A stretch of 64,000 bases of DNA, from the NCBI GenBank assembly GCA_005239165.1, contig RAPG01000004.1, forward strand, positions 1 through 64,000, written 5' to 3'. The stretch's first letter is position 1. Each line of letters opens with the position of its first letter. Below the pieces are notes generated by a model that saw only the letters and a list, made by a program, of their open reading frames with translations, did not search any database and had not been told where the DNA came from. The position numbers and the translations under genes are program-made. Source of the stretch: Allopusillimonas ginsengisoli. Lineage in GTDB: Bacteria; Pseudomonadota; Gammaproteobacteria; Burkholderiales; Burkholderiaceae_B. Positions 1 to 8,419 of this stretch are shown piece after piece.

Positions 1-210
1 TGCGCCCGAAGTCCTTTCGGTACCAGAAGTGTTGAGAATAGCTAATCCAACAACATCTGGCATCAACAGTATTACTGCCTGAATGAACATCGTCGTACGT
101 CTGAGTTCATCGCGCGAGTCGTAGAGATAAAGTACGAGGCTGCAGAAGCCTAACGAAAACACGATAAGCAACGCAATTAGCATTCTTAGTTCGAGACTAC
201 GCCTAAACAT
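1..210 (-). CDS. Sensor histidine kinase, N-terminal fragment (cut by window edge)
   Basis: Only the first 70 codons are visible; the gene runs off the left edge. The ATG overlaps the stop of the response regulator by 8 bases, the usual layout of a two-component operon. The N-terminus has a basic start (MFRRSLELRM) and one hydrophobic segment at about residues 9-27, followed by what looks like the start of a periplasmic sensor region. No H-box or ATPase domain lies in the window, so the kinase call depends on the adjacent OmpR-type regulator and the membrane-anchored N-terminus. Signal sensed is unknown. Confidence 0.7.
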   Translation of the reverse strand, partial: MFRRSLELRMLIALLIVFSLGFCSLVLYLYDSRDELRRTTMFIQAVILLMPDVVGLAILNTSGTERTSGA

Positions 211-883
211 CGGTGACGACCTGATCGATAATGCGGTAACCAATGCCTCGCACAGTATCGATCTTGATCGTTGCCCCCATGTCGGCCAGTTTGCGTCGCA
301 AACGTGAAACCAGTGCCTCAATAGCGTTGAGTGTGACTGCTTCACCGGATGGGTATAGATGTTCTTCCAACCTGTCTTTGATAAGGATGCGCGGCGCAAC
401 CCTTAACATTTCTTCTAGCAGCATTGACTCGCGGCGCGGCAGATCGAGGACCTTGCCTGCAATCTGAATAAACCTGAACTCGGGTTCATAGGTGACATTG
501 CCGCGTATGAGTTTATGCATATCAACAGTGCTTGCTCGTCTTAATACTGCGCGCAGCCTGGCCTCAAGCTCGACAACTTCGAACGGCTTTATGACGTAGT
601 CGTCGGCGCCTGAATTTAAGGCCGTAATGCGGCTACTGAGCGCATCACGCGCAGTCAGTATTAGGCAAGGCGTTTTGAGACGCGACGATTGCTTCAATAC
701 CTGCATGCCATCCATGTCAGGCAAACCCAGATCGAGAATAAGCGCATCAAATGAATGGTCAGCAAGGGCTTTTAGTGCATCGCGGCCATTCGCGGCGATA
801 TCTACGTCAAAGCCGCAAAGTCTTAAGTGACTGGATAGCAATTGTTGGAGAGCAGGGTGATCTTCGACGACGAGTATGTGCAT
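203..883 (-). CDS. OmpR/PhoB-family response regulator (QseB/TctD-like)
   Basis: A 226-residue two-domain regulator. The receiver domain (about 1-115) has the acidic pair E7/D8, the phospho-acceptor D51 in LILDLGLPDMDG, T77 and the conserved K99 in YVIKPF. The C-terminal winged helix (about 130-220) ends with the typical RLRRKL...TVRGIGYRI signature of OmpR/PhoB proteins. It is the first gene of an operon with the membrane kinase that follows. It is divergent from the iron-linked DUF3649/PepSY operon, but nothing in the sequence proves that it controls it. The subfamily (QseB or TctD type) is a judgement from overall appearance. Confidence 0.93.
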   Translation of the reverse strand: MHILVVEDHPALQQLLSSHLRLCGFDVDIAANGRDALKALADHSFDALILDLGLPDMDGMQVLKQSSRLKTPCLILTARDALSSRITALNSGADDYVIKPFEVVELEARLRAVLRRASTVDMHKLIRGNVTYEPEFRFIQIAGKVLDLPRRESMLLEEMLRVAPRILIKDRLEEHLYPSGEAVTLNAIEALVSRLRRKLADMGATIKIDTVRGIGYRIIDQVVTDV

Positions 884-914
884 TGGTCAGGCTGCCATCA
901 GAATGATATGGCAT

Positions 915-933
915 GATAATGATCATAAATAAT
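915..933 (+). promoter_or_regulatory. Candidate Fur box upstream of the DUF3649-PepSY operon
   Basis: The 19 bases from 915 match the classical Fur consensus GATAATGATAATCATTATC at 14 positions, with the first nine identical. The site lies 45 bases before the start of the DUF3649 gene, between two divergent genes. Iron control fits the downstream cassette, which is usually found with TonB siderophore receptors. The match is by eye only. Confidence 0.5.
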
Positions 934-977
934 GGTGATACTGCCTCTCATTCCCATTCTAACGGCTTATTTAAATA

Positions 978-1313
978 ATGCATACCTCACCACGGTCACC
1001 GCATACTATCGCGCACAAAAAGGCTGTGCCTTTGTCCGATGCGTCGCGCAAATGGGAGATTGCCCTGCGCACCGTGCTTGTCTTCCCGGTCGGTTATGTC
1101 GCCGTGTCGCTTTATACCGCAAGCCTCAGTCTTGTCTTGCCCATGCCCCGCGCACAAGCTGTTCTTGCTTCAACCATGTTGTCGTTCGCCCTCTACAGCG
1201 TATTTATCATCTGGGCCTACGCGGCATCCGCACTGCGTAAGGTAGTGCTGGTTGCATTGATAGCTGCAGCATTGCCTACCGTGCATTTGCTGTGTACGGC
1301 AGTTATCAAATGA
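978..1313 (+). CDS. DUF3649 family small membrane protein (iron-uptake associated)
   Basis: An 111-residue protein with a short basic cytoplasmic start and three hydrophobic segments (about 30-50, 58-80 and 86-108). The sequence and the next two genes match the common DUF3649-PepSY-DUF3325 cassette found beside ferric siderophore receptors in Proteobacteria. Its stop overlaps the ATG of the PepSY gene (ATGA at 1310), so the two are translationally coupled. Its molecular role is unknown; a part in ferric siderophore handling in the inner membrane is inferred from context and from the upstream Fur-like site. The Shine-Dalgarno signal before the ATG is weak. Confidence 0.75.
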   Translation: MHTSPRSPHTIAHKKAVPLSDASRKWEIALRTVLVFPVGYVAVSLYTASLSLVLPMPRAQAVLASTMLSFALYSVFIIWAYAASALRKVVLVALIAAALPTVHLLCTAVIK

Positions 1314-2926
1314 ACGGTCTTGGTTTCAGGCAAACGAATGCGTGGTTGCACACTTGGTCGGGGCTTTTGCTAGGGTGGCTTCTCTATGCAATTTTTTTCA
1401 CGGGAACGGTAAGCTTCTTCAGGAACGAGGTTTCATTCTGGATGAAGCCTGAATTGCACGCCTCCAGGCCAGATGCAGAAACGCCGGCCCGCGTTATTAA
1501 GACGATGCAGCAGCTGGCCCCTAACGCGGCCTCATGGTCTATTACCCTGCCCACCGAACGAAACCAAAGTGTTCAGGCTCAGTGGTATGAGCAGGGCGAG
1601 CGCATGACCAAAGGGGGCGGAAAGCGTGTTGTGATCGACGCAACCAGCGGGCAAACGCTACAAGCCAGAGAGACGCGAGGCGCAGATTTTTTGTATCGCT
1701 TTCATTTTGAACTGTACGGCATGCCACGCGTATGGGCACGTTGGATCGTAGGCATTGCGACGATGTTTATGCTGATTGCCATCATCAGCGGCGTGATTAT
1801 CCATAAAAAAATCTTCAGGGATTTTTTTACGTTTCGACCACAAAAAGGGCAGCGTTCCTGGATGGATGCACACAATGTGCTGGCGGTGATTTCACTGCCA
1901 TTCCATTTCATGATTACCTACAGCGGTTTGCTTTTGTTCATGTTCATGATAATGCCATGGGGTTTGCAGACTGCTTACGAGGGGGATACGGCTCGATTCT
2001 TTGCAGAAAACCGGGCTAGAGGCGTAAGCGCCGTCGCCAGACCCGCCACCAAGGTACCTGCTGCGTCGGTTGTACCGCTTACGCCCATAGCGCCCCTGAT
2101 TGCTCAGGCCCAACAGCAATGGAATGGTGCTGTGGGTGGCATCACGGTTAGTGAACCAGGTACGACGCAGTCCGTCATTGAGTTAAGGCAACATGGTGGA
2201 GACAGTTTGATTGACAGGGGCCAAAGCAAGCGCTTGCGGTTTGATGGCGCAACTGGCATGCAGTTGCCCGATGCGGCGCCGGCAGATACTGACACGGTCA
2301 AGGCTATCTACAATGTATTCACCAGCCTGCATTTATTGAGGTTTGCCGATATCAGCCTGCGCTGGCTCTCTTTTATTGCAGGCGTGCTGGGCACCGGAAT
2401 GATTGCCACTGGTCTGGTGCTGTGGGTAGTCAAACGGCGTCCCATGCGCGCTAAGGCCGGAACGAATCCATTCGGTGATCGCCTGGTTCGCGTGCTGAAC
2501 ATCGGCACCCTAATAGGCCTTCCGCTTGCCTTGGGCATTTACTTTTGGGCTAACCGGTTATTGCCTGAGGCGCTGCCCAATCGTTCAGTTTGGGAGATAC
2601 GCTTCTTTTTCCTTGCATGGCTGTTGTGTTTTCTGCACCCGCTTTTCCGAAGCGACAAGCGCGCATGGATCGAACAGCTGCTTTTTACGGCGCTGGTGTA
2701 TGTTGGTCTGCCGATCTTCAGCTTTTTCTTCCTTGCACAATCACACTTGCTGGCGACGCTGAGTGATGGTCGCTGGCTTGTCGCTGGCGTGGATTTCATC
2801 TTATTGGCTGTTGCCGCCGTGTCTGCCTGGTCTGCATACCTACTTGGCCGGCGCCCTGTGGTGTCGCCCACGAGAGTTGTGGTGGCCCGCAAAGCGCCGG
2901 TAAGTCGTGAGGGGGCGATCACATGA
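1310..2926 (+). CDS. PepSY-associated TM helix protein (siderophore-linked inner-membrane reductase-like)
   Basis: A 538-residue membrane protein of the PepSY_TM family (PiuB/FoxB-like). It opens with the family pattern RQTNAWLHTWSGLLLGWLLY, has the HNVLA and HFMITYSG helix segments near residue 190, PepSY-like soluble stretches (about 60-125 and 260-330) and several C-terminal helices. Such proteins are implicated in reducing or handling ferric siderophores at the inner membrane. The ATG at 1310 is preferred over an in-frame GTG at 1292 because it forms an ATGA overlap with the upstream stop. The stop overlaps the next gene in the same way. The TonB-dependent receptor usually found with this cassette is not in the window. 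Confidence 0.88.
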   Translation: MNGLGFRQTNAWLHTWSGLLLGWLLYAIFFTGTVSFFRNEVSFWMKPELHASRPDAETPARVIKTMQQLAPNAASWSITLPTERNQSVQAQWYEQGERMTKGGGKRVVIDATSGQTLQARETRGADFLYRFHFELYGMPRVWARWIVGIATMFMLIAIISGVIIHKKIFRDFFTFRPQKGQRSWMDAHNVLAVISLPFHFMITYSGLLLFMFMIMPWGLQTAYEGDTARFFAENRARGVSAVARPATKVPAASVVPLTPIAPLIAQAQQQWNGAVGGITVSEPGTTQSVIELRQHGGDSLIDRGQSKRLRFDGATGMQLPDAAPADTDTVKAIYNVFTSLHLLRFADISLRWLSFIAGVLGTGMIATGLVLWVVKRRPMRAKAGTNPFGDRLVRVLNIGTLIGLPLALGIYFWANRLLPEALPNRSVWEIRFFFLAWLLCFLHPLFRSDKRAWIEQLLFTALVYVGLPIFSFFFLAQSHLLATLSDGRWLVAGVDFILLAVAAVSAWSAYLLGRRPVVSPTRVVVARKAPVSREGAIT

Positions 2927-3261
2927 TTTTCGCAGGCATGATGTTGGGCTTTACCGGTTTTTGCCTGCTGGGCGTAAATATGGAACGATATCAGGCGGTT
3001 ATATTTAAGAAATCATTGGCTAACCCCGCACATCGGCTGCTCACAGGCTTGGGATGGTTACTGCTGGTGGCGGCTCTAATGACTTGCATGCAAAACCTTA
3101 GCACTTCGGTGGGGCTCGCGTTGGGGATGGGCATGTTAACAATACCTGCCGGCCTGTGCGTTCTGGTCCTGAACTATGTTCCCCGGCTTATGCTTCCGGC
3201 GGGTGTACTGACGCTCGCCATGGCTGCGCTGCTTCTGGGCAAGGGTGTGGGTGGCGGATAG
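2923..3261 (+). CDS. DUF3325 family membrane protein
   Basis: A 112-residue protein with four predicted hydrophobic segments, third gene of the iron cassette and coupled to the PepSY gene by an ATGA overlap at 2923. Position, size and the FxLLGVNMERYQAVIF-like start fit DUF3325, a family of unknown biochemical function that accompanies PepSY/DUF3649 proteins in siderophore loci. It is the last gene of the operon; the next gene starts 82 bases further on with its own ribosome binding site. Confidence 0.75.
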   Translation: MIFAGMMLGFTGFCLLGVNMERYQAVIFKKSLANPAHRLLTGLGWLLLVAALMTCMQNLSTSVGLALGMGMLTIPAGLCVLVLNYVPRLMLPAGVLTLAMAALLLGKGVGGG

Positions 3262-3343
3262 GCGTCGTGCTGAGCAACCTGAGATGCGTAGAAATGACGT
3301 ATTGTCTACAATGAGTACACTACGAATCATTACAGGACTAATT

Positions 3344-4219
3344 ATGTCAGTACTAACAAGCATGGGTAGCCGTGTACAAACGTTGACGGTGGCACTTGCC
3401 GCCTGCACAAGTATGCTGGGCGGTATGGCTCATGCTGAGAGCAAAGGCACCGTTCATCTAGCATACGTAGAGTGGTCATCAAATATTGCCTCCACTAACG
3501 TGGCACGCGTAGTTCTGGAAAAAGCGGGTTACGACGTAAAAACCACATCACTGGCAGCAGCTGTGGCGTGGCAGGCAACAAAAACTCATGATGCGGATGC
3601 GTTTTTAGGCGCCTGGCTGCCAACATCTCAGGCTGACTATGCGAAGCAGATCGGCGATGCAGTGGTCGATCTTGGCCCAAACCTGGATGGCACAAAGCTG
3701 GGTCTGGCAGTGCCTGCATACTCTGAAGCCAATTCTATTGAAGATCTCAATGACCATGCTGATGCCTTCAACCGCGAAATTATCGGAATCGACCCCGGTG
3801 CGGGAATACAGCGCCTGACAGAACAGGCTGTAAAAGACTACGGCTTGACGCTGAAATTACGCGATGGCAGCGATGCGACGATGACTGCGGCACTGGGCAA
3901 TGCCATTAAGCGTCACGAGGATATCGTGGTTACCGCCTGGACACCACACTGGATGTTTGCCAGATGGGATCTCAAATATTTGGATGACCCAAAAGGCGTT
4001 TATGGTGGTGCCGAGCAAATTCACACGATTGCGCGCAAAGGCCTGAAAGAAGACTTGCCTGGCGCCTATAAAATTCTGGATAACTTCTATTGGGCTCCCG
4101 ACGACATGGGGAAAGTGCTTCTGATGAACGAGGCCGAAGGCAGCGACCCCTATGAAAATGCAAAAAAATGGGTAGACGAAAACCCTGAAAAGGTAAAGCA
4201 ATGGCTGGGTGAAAGCTAA
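3344..4219 (+). CDS. Glycine betaine/proline-type ABC transporter substrate-binding protein (OpuAC/ProX family)
   Basis: A 291-residue exported binding protein. The ATG at 3344 is chosen because an AGGAC ribosome site precedes it and a clean Sec signal peptide ending in GGMAHA follows; longer in-frame starts add an unlikely leader. The mature part has the OpuAC-type features GIDPGAGI and tryptophans in YVEWSS, AFLGAWLPT and TAWTPHWMF, which in the family form the aromatic cage for quaternary amines. It stands alone, with no ATPase or permease next to it, and ends in a terminator. It may work with the betaine-type transporter at 48-53 kb or with components elsewhere. The exact ligand cannot be read from sequence. 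Confidence 0.88.
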   Translation: MSVLTSMGSRVQTLTVALAACTSMLGGMAHAESKGTVHLAYVEWSSNIASTNVARVVLEKAGYDVKTTSLAAAVAWQATKTHDADAFLGAWLPTSQADYAKQIGDAVVDLGPNLDGTKLGLAVPAYSEANSIEDLNDHADAFNREIIGIDPGAGIQRLTEQAVKDYGLTLKLRDGSDATMTAALGNAIKRHEDIVVTAWTPHWMFARWDLKYLDDPKGVYGGAEQIHTIARKGLKEDLPGAYKILDNFYWAPDDMGKVLLMNEAEGSDPYENAKKWVDENPEKVKQWLGES

Positions 4220-4237
4220 CAAACTCGCTTTTGCAGG

Positions 4238-4270
4238 ACATGTCTTCTCTTGTGGGACGTGTTTTTGTTC
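4238..4270 (+). terminator. Rho-independent terminator of the binding-protein gene
   Basis: A 7-bp stem ACATGTC (4238-4244) pairs with GACGTGT (4256-4262) with one G-U pair and an 11-base loop, followed directly by TTTTT at 4263. It begins 19 bases after the stop codon of the substrate-binding protein. Confidence 0.7.
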
Positions 4271-4876
4271 ATTAGCGTACTTGCTGCGACAGATATGGAA
4301 TTCTTGGCGCGACCAATCCAAGAATGTTACCAATCTGTCGTAGCTGTGGACAGGGGGCCAGCTCGTCTAGGGAGAGTCTGAACAAGCCCGAGGTCGACAA
4401 AAACAGATTCAATAAAATCAATCGTTTACGACAGTGGATCCAGCTGAAACCGACCTGTTCAGACCTTGCATCGTATGGGCAGCGTCGCAGCCATTCGTTG
4501 CGCCGAGACGTACACACGTGATTTATCCACACAGCATCGATGTATTGATAAATTCAGGTAAAACCAGGACAGCGTCAAAAAGCATGGCAGCATCAAGCAG
4601 GCCAGGCAACGCCACACAGACCCAGGTAACATGAAACGGGTTTATGGGGATAGCATGTTGAATGGTATTATCAAGGGTTAATTGAAATAACCTAATAGAT
4701 TCAATGCTTTTGTTGCTCATTGAGCGTGGGCAAAATTTCGAAACAGATGCTTTTTTTGGCTAACATGGCCTGAGCACGCCGGTTTTCGATTGAACCTGCT
4801 GCTGTAAATGATTGACTTTATTGAGCCTGCTTTTTGCCCTGGACTAGTTCAGGGTTTCTCTGGTTAATTGACTATT
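4271..4876. other. Non-coding stretch with no recognisable gene
   Basis: About 600 bases between two terminator-like structures. Short open frames on both strands show no domain, signal peptide or ribosome binding site that I recognise. The stretch near 4345-4440 has the look of an insertion-sequence end, but no inverted-repeat pair or target duplication could be found by eye, so no call is made. Confidence 0.4.
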
Positions 4877-4905
4877 AAAGCCCTGATTTTACGGGGCTTT
4901 TTGTT
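4877..4905 (+). terminator. Rho-independent terminator without an obvious upstream gene
   Basis: AAAGCCC (4877-4883) and GGGCTTT (4894-4900) form a perfect 7-bp stem with a 10-base loop, and the stem is followed by TTGTTC to give a run of five T. It points rightwards, yet the nearest plus-strand gene ended more than 650 bases earlier and has its own terminator. It may end an unseen small RNA or insulate the OsmC-YcaO gene. Confidence 0.65.
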
Positions 4906-5044
4906 CTGGATTGTTGCTTGTTGGCTCTTGTATTCTGAAGAATACTGGAAAAACTCGTGGCGGCCCCGTCTGGTGCTTGTCGCTGCTGTGGAAATCACCA
5001 TGGCGCATGGAAGTTCACCGATTCCAATTTTTTAGAGTCTACAC

Positions 5045-7264
5045 ATGGAAATTAAAGTTAACTTTCTCGACAAGCTACGTCTTGAAGCAAAATTCGATGA
5101 CTTCACGGTTGTAGCCGACCAGCCTATCCGTTATAAGGGCGATGGTTCGGCACCAGGCCCCTTTGATTATTTTTTGGCCTCATCGGCCTTATGTGCAGCT
5201 TATTTTGTGAAGCTGTACTGTGTGACGCGCAATATCCCTACTGAAAATATCCGTCTGTCGCAGAATAATATTGTGGATCCAGAAAACCGATACCAGCAGA
5301 TTTTCAAGATCCAGGTCGAGTTGCCGCCAGATATTTCAGATACAGACCGCCGCGGCATTTTGCGCTCCATCGAGCGTTGTACCGTGAAAAAAGTGGTGCA
5401 AACCGGACCTGAATTTGTCATTGAAGAGGTCGAAAATTTAGATGCCGATGCGCAATCGTTGCTGACGTTGAAACCGGCTGCTGACGCCAGCACTTATATC
5501 GCCGGCAAGGACCTGCCTTTGGAACAAACCATTGCCAATATGTCGGGCATTTTGGCTGGCTTGGGCATGAAGATAGAAATCGCCTCATGGCGCAATATTG
5601 TTCCCAATGTGTGGTCGTTGCATATCCGCGATGCGCACTCGCCCATGTGTTTTACCAATGGCAAGGGAGCAACCAAAGAAAGCGCGTTGGCGTCGGCGCT
5701 AGGCGAATTTATCGAACGCCTGAATTGCAATTATCTTTATGGTGATGCGTTTTGGGGCGAAGATATCGCCAATGCGGCGTTTGTACATTACCCGAACGAG
5801 CGCTGGTTCAAGCCTGGCCCTGAAGATGCACTGCCTGCTGAAATTCTGGATGACTACTGTCTGCAAATTTACAACCCAGATGGCGAGCTTTACGGCTCGC
5901 ATCTGTACGACACTAACTCCGGCAATATGCAGCGCGGTATATGTTCGCTACCGTATGTGCGGCAGTCAGACGGCGAAGTGGTGTATTTTCCGATTAACCT
6001 GATCGATAACCTGTTCGTCAGCAATGGCATGAGTGCGGGTAATACGCTGGTTGAAGCACAGGTGCAAAGTTTGTCCGAGATCTTCGAGCGGGCGGTAAAA
6101 CGCGAAATTCTTGCGGGTGAAATCGCATTGCCTGATGTACCACACGAGGTGCTGGCGAAATACCCAGGCATTGTGGCTGGCATTCAAGCTTTGGAAGAGC
6201 AGGGCTTTCCGGTGCTGGTAAAGGACGCGTCGTTGGGCGGCACCTATCCTGTAATGTGTGTCACTTTAATAAACCCGCGAACGGGTGGTGTCTTTGCATC
6301 GTTTGGCGCGCACCCAAGCTTCGAGGTAGCGCTGGAACGCAGCCTTACAGAGTTACTACAAGGCCGCAGCTTTGAAGGCCTTAACGACCTGCCTCAGCCT
6401 ACTTTTGTCAGTGACGCCGTGACTGAGTCAAACAACCTTGTCGAGCACTTCATTGATTCCAGCGGCGTGGTGTCGTGGCGCTTTTTCAGCGCCAAAGCAA
6501 ATTACGAGTTTGTCGAGTGGGACTTTTCTGCTCAGGGTGAAAACGCCAATGCACAAGAAGCCGCCACGTTGCTGGGCATTCTCGAAGGCATGGGCAAAGA
6601 GGTCTACATGGCGGTGTACGACCAGTTGGGTGCCGTAGCCTGCCGCATTTTGGTACCCGACTATTCCGAGATTTACCCGGCGGAGGACTTGATCTGGGAT
6701 AACACCAACAAGGCACTGTTGTTTCGCTCCGATATCTTGAACCTGCACAGGCTTGACGATGCGGGCCTGACAGCACTGCTTGAGCGGTTGGATGACAGTG
6801 ACCTGGATGAGTACTCCGATATTGCCACGTTGATCGGCGTCGAGTTTGACGAGAATACCGACTGGGGACAGCTAACCGTTCTAGAGTTAAAACTGCTGAT
6901 TAATCTTGCCTTGCAAGAATTCGAGACCGCACAAGAGCTCGTGGGAGCCTTCCTGCAATACAACGACAATACCGTGGAGCGCGGGTTGTTTTACCAGGCT
7001 TTAAATGTCGTGCTCGAGGTGCTGCTCGATGACGACATGGAACTTGACGACTACGTGGTCAACTTTCGTCGGATGTTTGGCGATGTTCGCATGGACGCCG
7101 TAATGGGTGCATTGGACGGCAGTGTGCGTTTCTTTGGGCTAACGCCAACCAGTATGAAACTGGAGGGTCTCGACAGGCACCACCGGTTGATTGACAGCTA
7201 CAAGAAATTGCATAAGGCGCGATCCAATATAGCGGCTGTAGGCAATGCGCCCAACCACGCGTAG
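5045..7264 (+). CDS. OsmC-YcaO fusion protein
   Basis: A 739-residue, apparently cytosolic two-domain protein. Residues about 1-135 form an OsmC-like domain with the two expected cysteines, one in the SSALCAAYFVKLYC helix and one in RSIERCTVKKVV; OsmC proteins reduce organic peroxides with this thiol pair. Residues about 150-575 form a YcaO domain (ATP-dependent cyclodehydratase fold) with the acidic ATP-site patterns SALGEFIERLN and SLSEIFERAVKRE and the ERSLTELLQGRS helix. The last 150 residues are acidic and helical, as in E. coli YcaO, which is linked genetically to RimO-dependent methylthiolation of ribosomal protein S12. There is no precursor peptide or peptide-modifying partner beside it, so a housekeeping rather than RiPP role is likely. 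It is a single gene with a weak ribosome site. Confidence 0.92.
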   Translation: MEIKVNFLDKLRLEAKFDDFTVVADQPIRYKGDGSAPGPFDYFLASSALCAAYFVKLYCVTRNIPTENIRLSQNNIVDPENRYQQIFKIQVELPPDISDTDRRGILRSIERCTVKKVVQTGPEFVIEEVENLDADAQSLLTLKPAADASTYIAGKDLPLEQTIANMSGILAGLGMKIEIASWRNIVPNVWSLHIRDAHSPMCFTNGKGATKESALASALGEFIERLNCNYLYGDAFWGEDIANAAFVHYPNERWFKPGPEDALPAEILDDYCLQIYNPDGELYGSHLYDTNSGNMQRGICSLPYVRQSDGEVVYFPINLIDNLFVSNGMSAGNTLVEAQVQSLSEIFERAVKREILAGEIALPDVPHEVLAKYPGIVAGIQALEEQGFPVLVKDASLGGTYPVMCVTLINPRTGGVFASFGAHPSFEVALERSLTELLQGRSFEGLNDLPQPTFVSDAVTESNNLVEHFIDSSGVVSWRFFSAKANYEFVEWDFSAQGENANAQEAATLLGILEGMGKEVYMAVYDQLGAVACRILVPDYSEIYPAEDLIWDNTNKALLFRSDILNLHRLDDAGLTALLERLDDSDLDEYSDIATLIGVEFDENTDWGQLTVLELKLLINLALQEFETAQELVGAFLQYNDNTVERGLFYQALNVVLEVLLDDDMELDDYVVNFRRMFGDVRMDAVMGALDGSVRFFGLTPTSMKLEGLDRHHRLIDSYKKLHKARSNIAAVGNAPNHA

Positions 7265-7284
7265 CAATTTGTGGGAATATCCGA

Positions 7285-8373
7285 TTACGCACTCCAGTCT
7301 CCAACCATCTCAACATACGTATAGCCGCTGACCTTGCCGCCTCGCACCCACCCCGTGACAGAGGCGGCACCCTCGTAGCGTGCGCTCAGTCCATTTACCT
7401 CTTGTTCCTGAGGCATGGCGACAACCTCCAGTTGCATGTCCAAGCCTGGAACGAGAACACGCCACCGGGTCGGGTATCGGCATCTGGTCGATGTGCTTAG
7501 CCAGAAGTCGCTGGCATCTTCAATTAGCGGCACCATATCAATCACCGTATGTGTACCGTCGCCGTCGATCATTGTTACCCAGGCGAGCAACTTACCGTCC
7601 TCGGCGACCGCATCCCAAAGACTGATGCGCCAACCGTTACTTAGATTCAGATCCATCCATGTCCACCGACCTTTGGGCGGGCCAAGCGGCTGGCTTTGCC
7701 ATTGCCGATCGAACCAGCTTTCTCCTGCGGCCGGAAATTTTCGGCCATCGATGATCACGTGGCCTACCGTTTGCAGTGTCGGAATGGAATACTGATGAAC
7801 ATCCATGCCCAGCAAGTCAAATCGTCCAGTACCTTTGTTGTAGAGCGGATAGCCGGTGGCTATCAGGTTTACGTCAATACTGGCGTTCTTGATCTGGGCG
7901 CGCACGCGCATGTCGTCAAGAGTACCGGAGACCTCACTGTTCGGTGTCTTGATCAGCATCTGGTCCGAACTGACGCTGGCGCGAAAGATCGGATAGACGT
8001 TGTGCTGCACGCCGTACCAGCCCGTGGTTTCGTCGGTGATGCTTACTGCGCTGTCCACCGCGACAATAACCCTCTTGATGCTGATTGCAAGCAGGTGAAC
8101 GAGATAATTTAGCGTGTGACCTCTGGACTCAAAATGACCGATCACAAACCACGAATTGATGGTATAGCCTGACTTGTGCGGCAGATCGCCCACAATGTCG
8201 ACCGCCAGAGTAGCGCCCACTGGGGGCGTCTTCAGGTTTGAAGTAAGCAGTAATCGGCCAGTATGCAGGCTGGGCATTTTTGCTACGCCTTGCGCTGCGG
8301 CTTGCAGGGCCGGCATGCTGAAGGGGGCTACAGCTAAAGCGCAGACGATGCGGCGTCGTTGGATATTATTCAT
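7285..8373 (-). CDS. Exported lipocalin-like hydrolase of the CrtC/AttH family
   Basis: A 362-residue protein with a signal peptide (about 1-28, ending PALQAAAQG). The ATG at 8373 is preferred over an upstream in-frame start because GGAGAATCATC stands just before it. Family marks of the AttH/carotenoid 1,2-hydratase superfamily are GESWFDRQW, GRWTWMDLNLSNGW and the C-terminal GYTYVEMVGDW. These proteins fold as two lipocalin-like barrels; some are hydratases, many secreted members have no known substrate. No carotenoid genes are present, so a hydratase role should not be assumed. It shares its direction with the broken alcohol dehydrogenase 46 bases upstream and may once have formed an operon with it. 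Confidence 0.82.
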   Translation of the reverse strand: MNNIQRRRIVCALAVAPFSMPALQAAAQGVAKMPSLHTGRLLLTSNLKTPPVGATLAVDIVGDLPHKSGYTINSWFVIGHFESRGHTLNYLVHLLAISIKRVIVAVDSAVSITDETTGWYGVQHNVYPIFRASVSSDQMLIKTPNSEVSGTLDDMRVRAQIKNASIDVNLIATGYPLYNKGTGRFDLLGMDVHQYSIPTLQTVGHVIIDGRKFPAAGESWFDRQWQSQPLGPPKGRWTWMDLNLSNGWRISLWDAVAEDGKLLAWVTMIDGDGTHTVIDMVPLIEDASDFWLSTSTRCRYPTRWRVLVPGLDMQLEVVAMPQEQEVNGLSARYEGAASVTGWVRGGKVSGYTYVEMVGDWSA

Positions 8374-8419
8374 GATGATTCTCCGTGTTAGGGCAGGGCG
8401 GATTTGGAGAGAGTTGTAT

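Noticed and set aside
4345..4440. Possible insertion-sequence remnant
   Set aside because: No terminal inverted repeats, transposase frame or target duplication could be found.
5045..7264. A RiPP (azoline peptide) biosynthesis cluster based on the YcaO domain
   Set aside because: No precursor peptide, dehydrogenase, leader-binding protein or exporter near it; flanking genes are unrelated.
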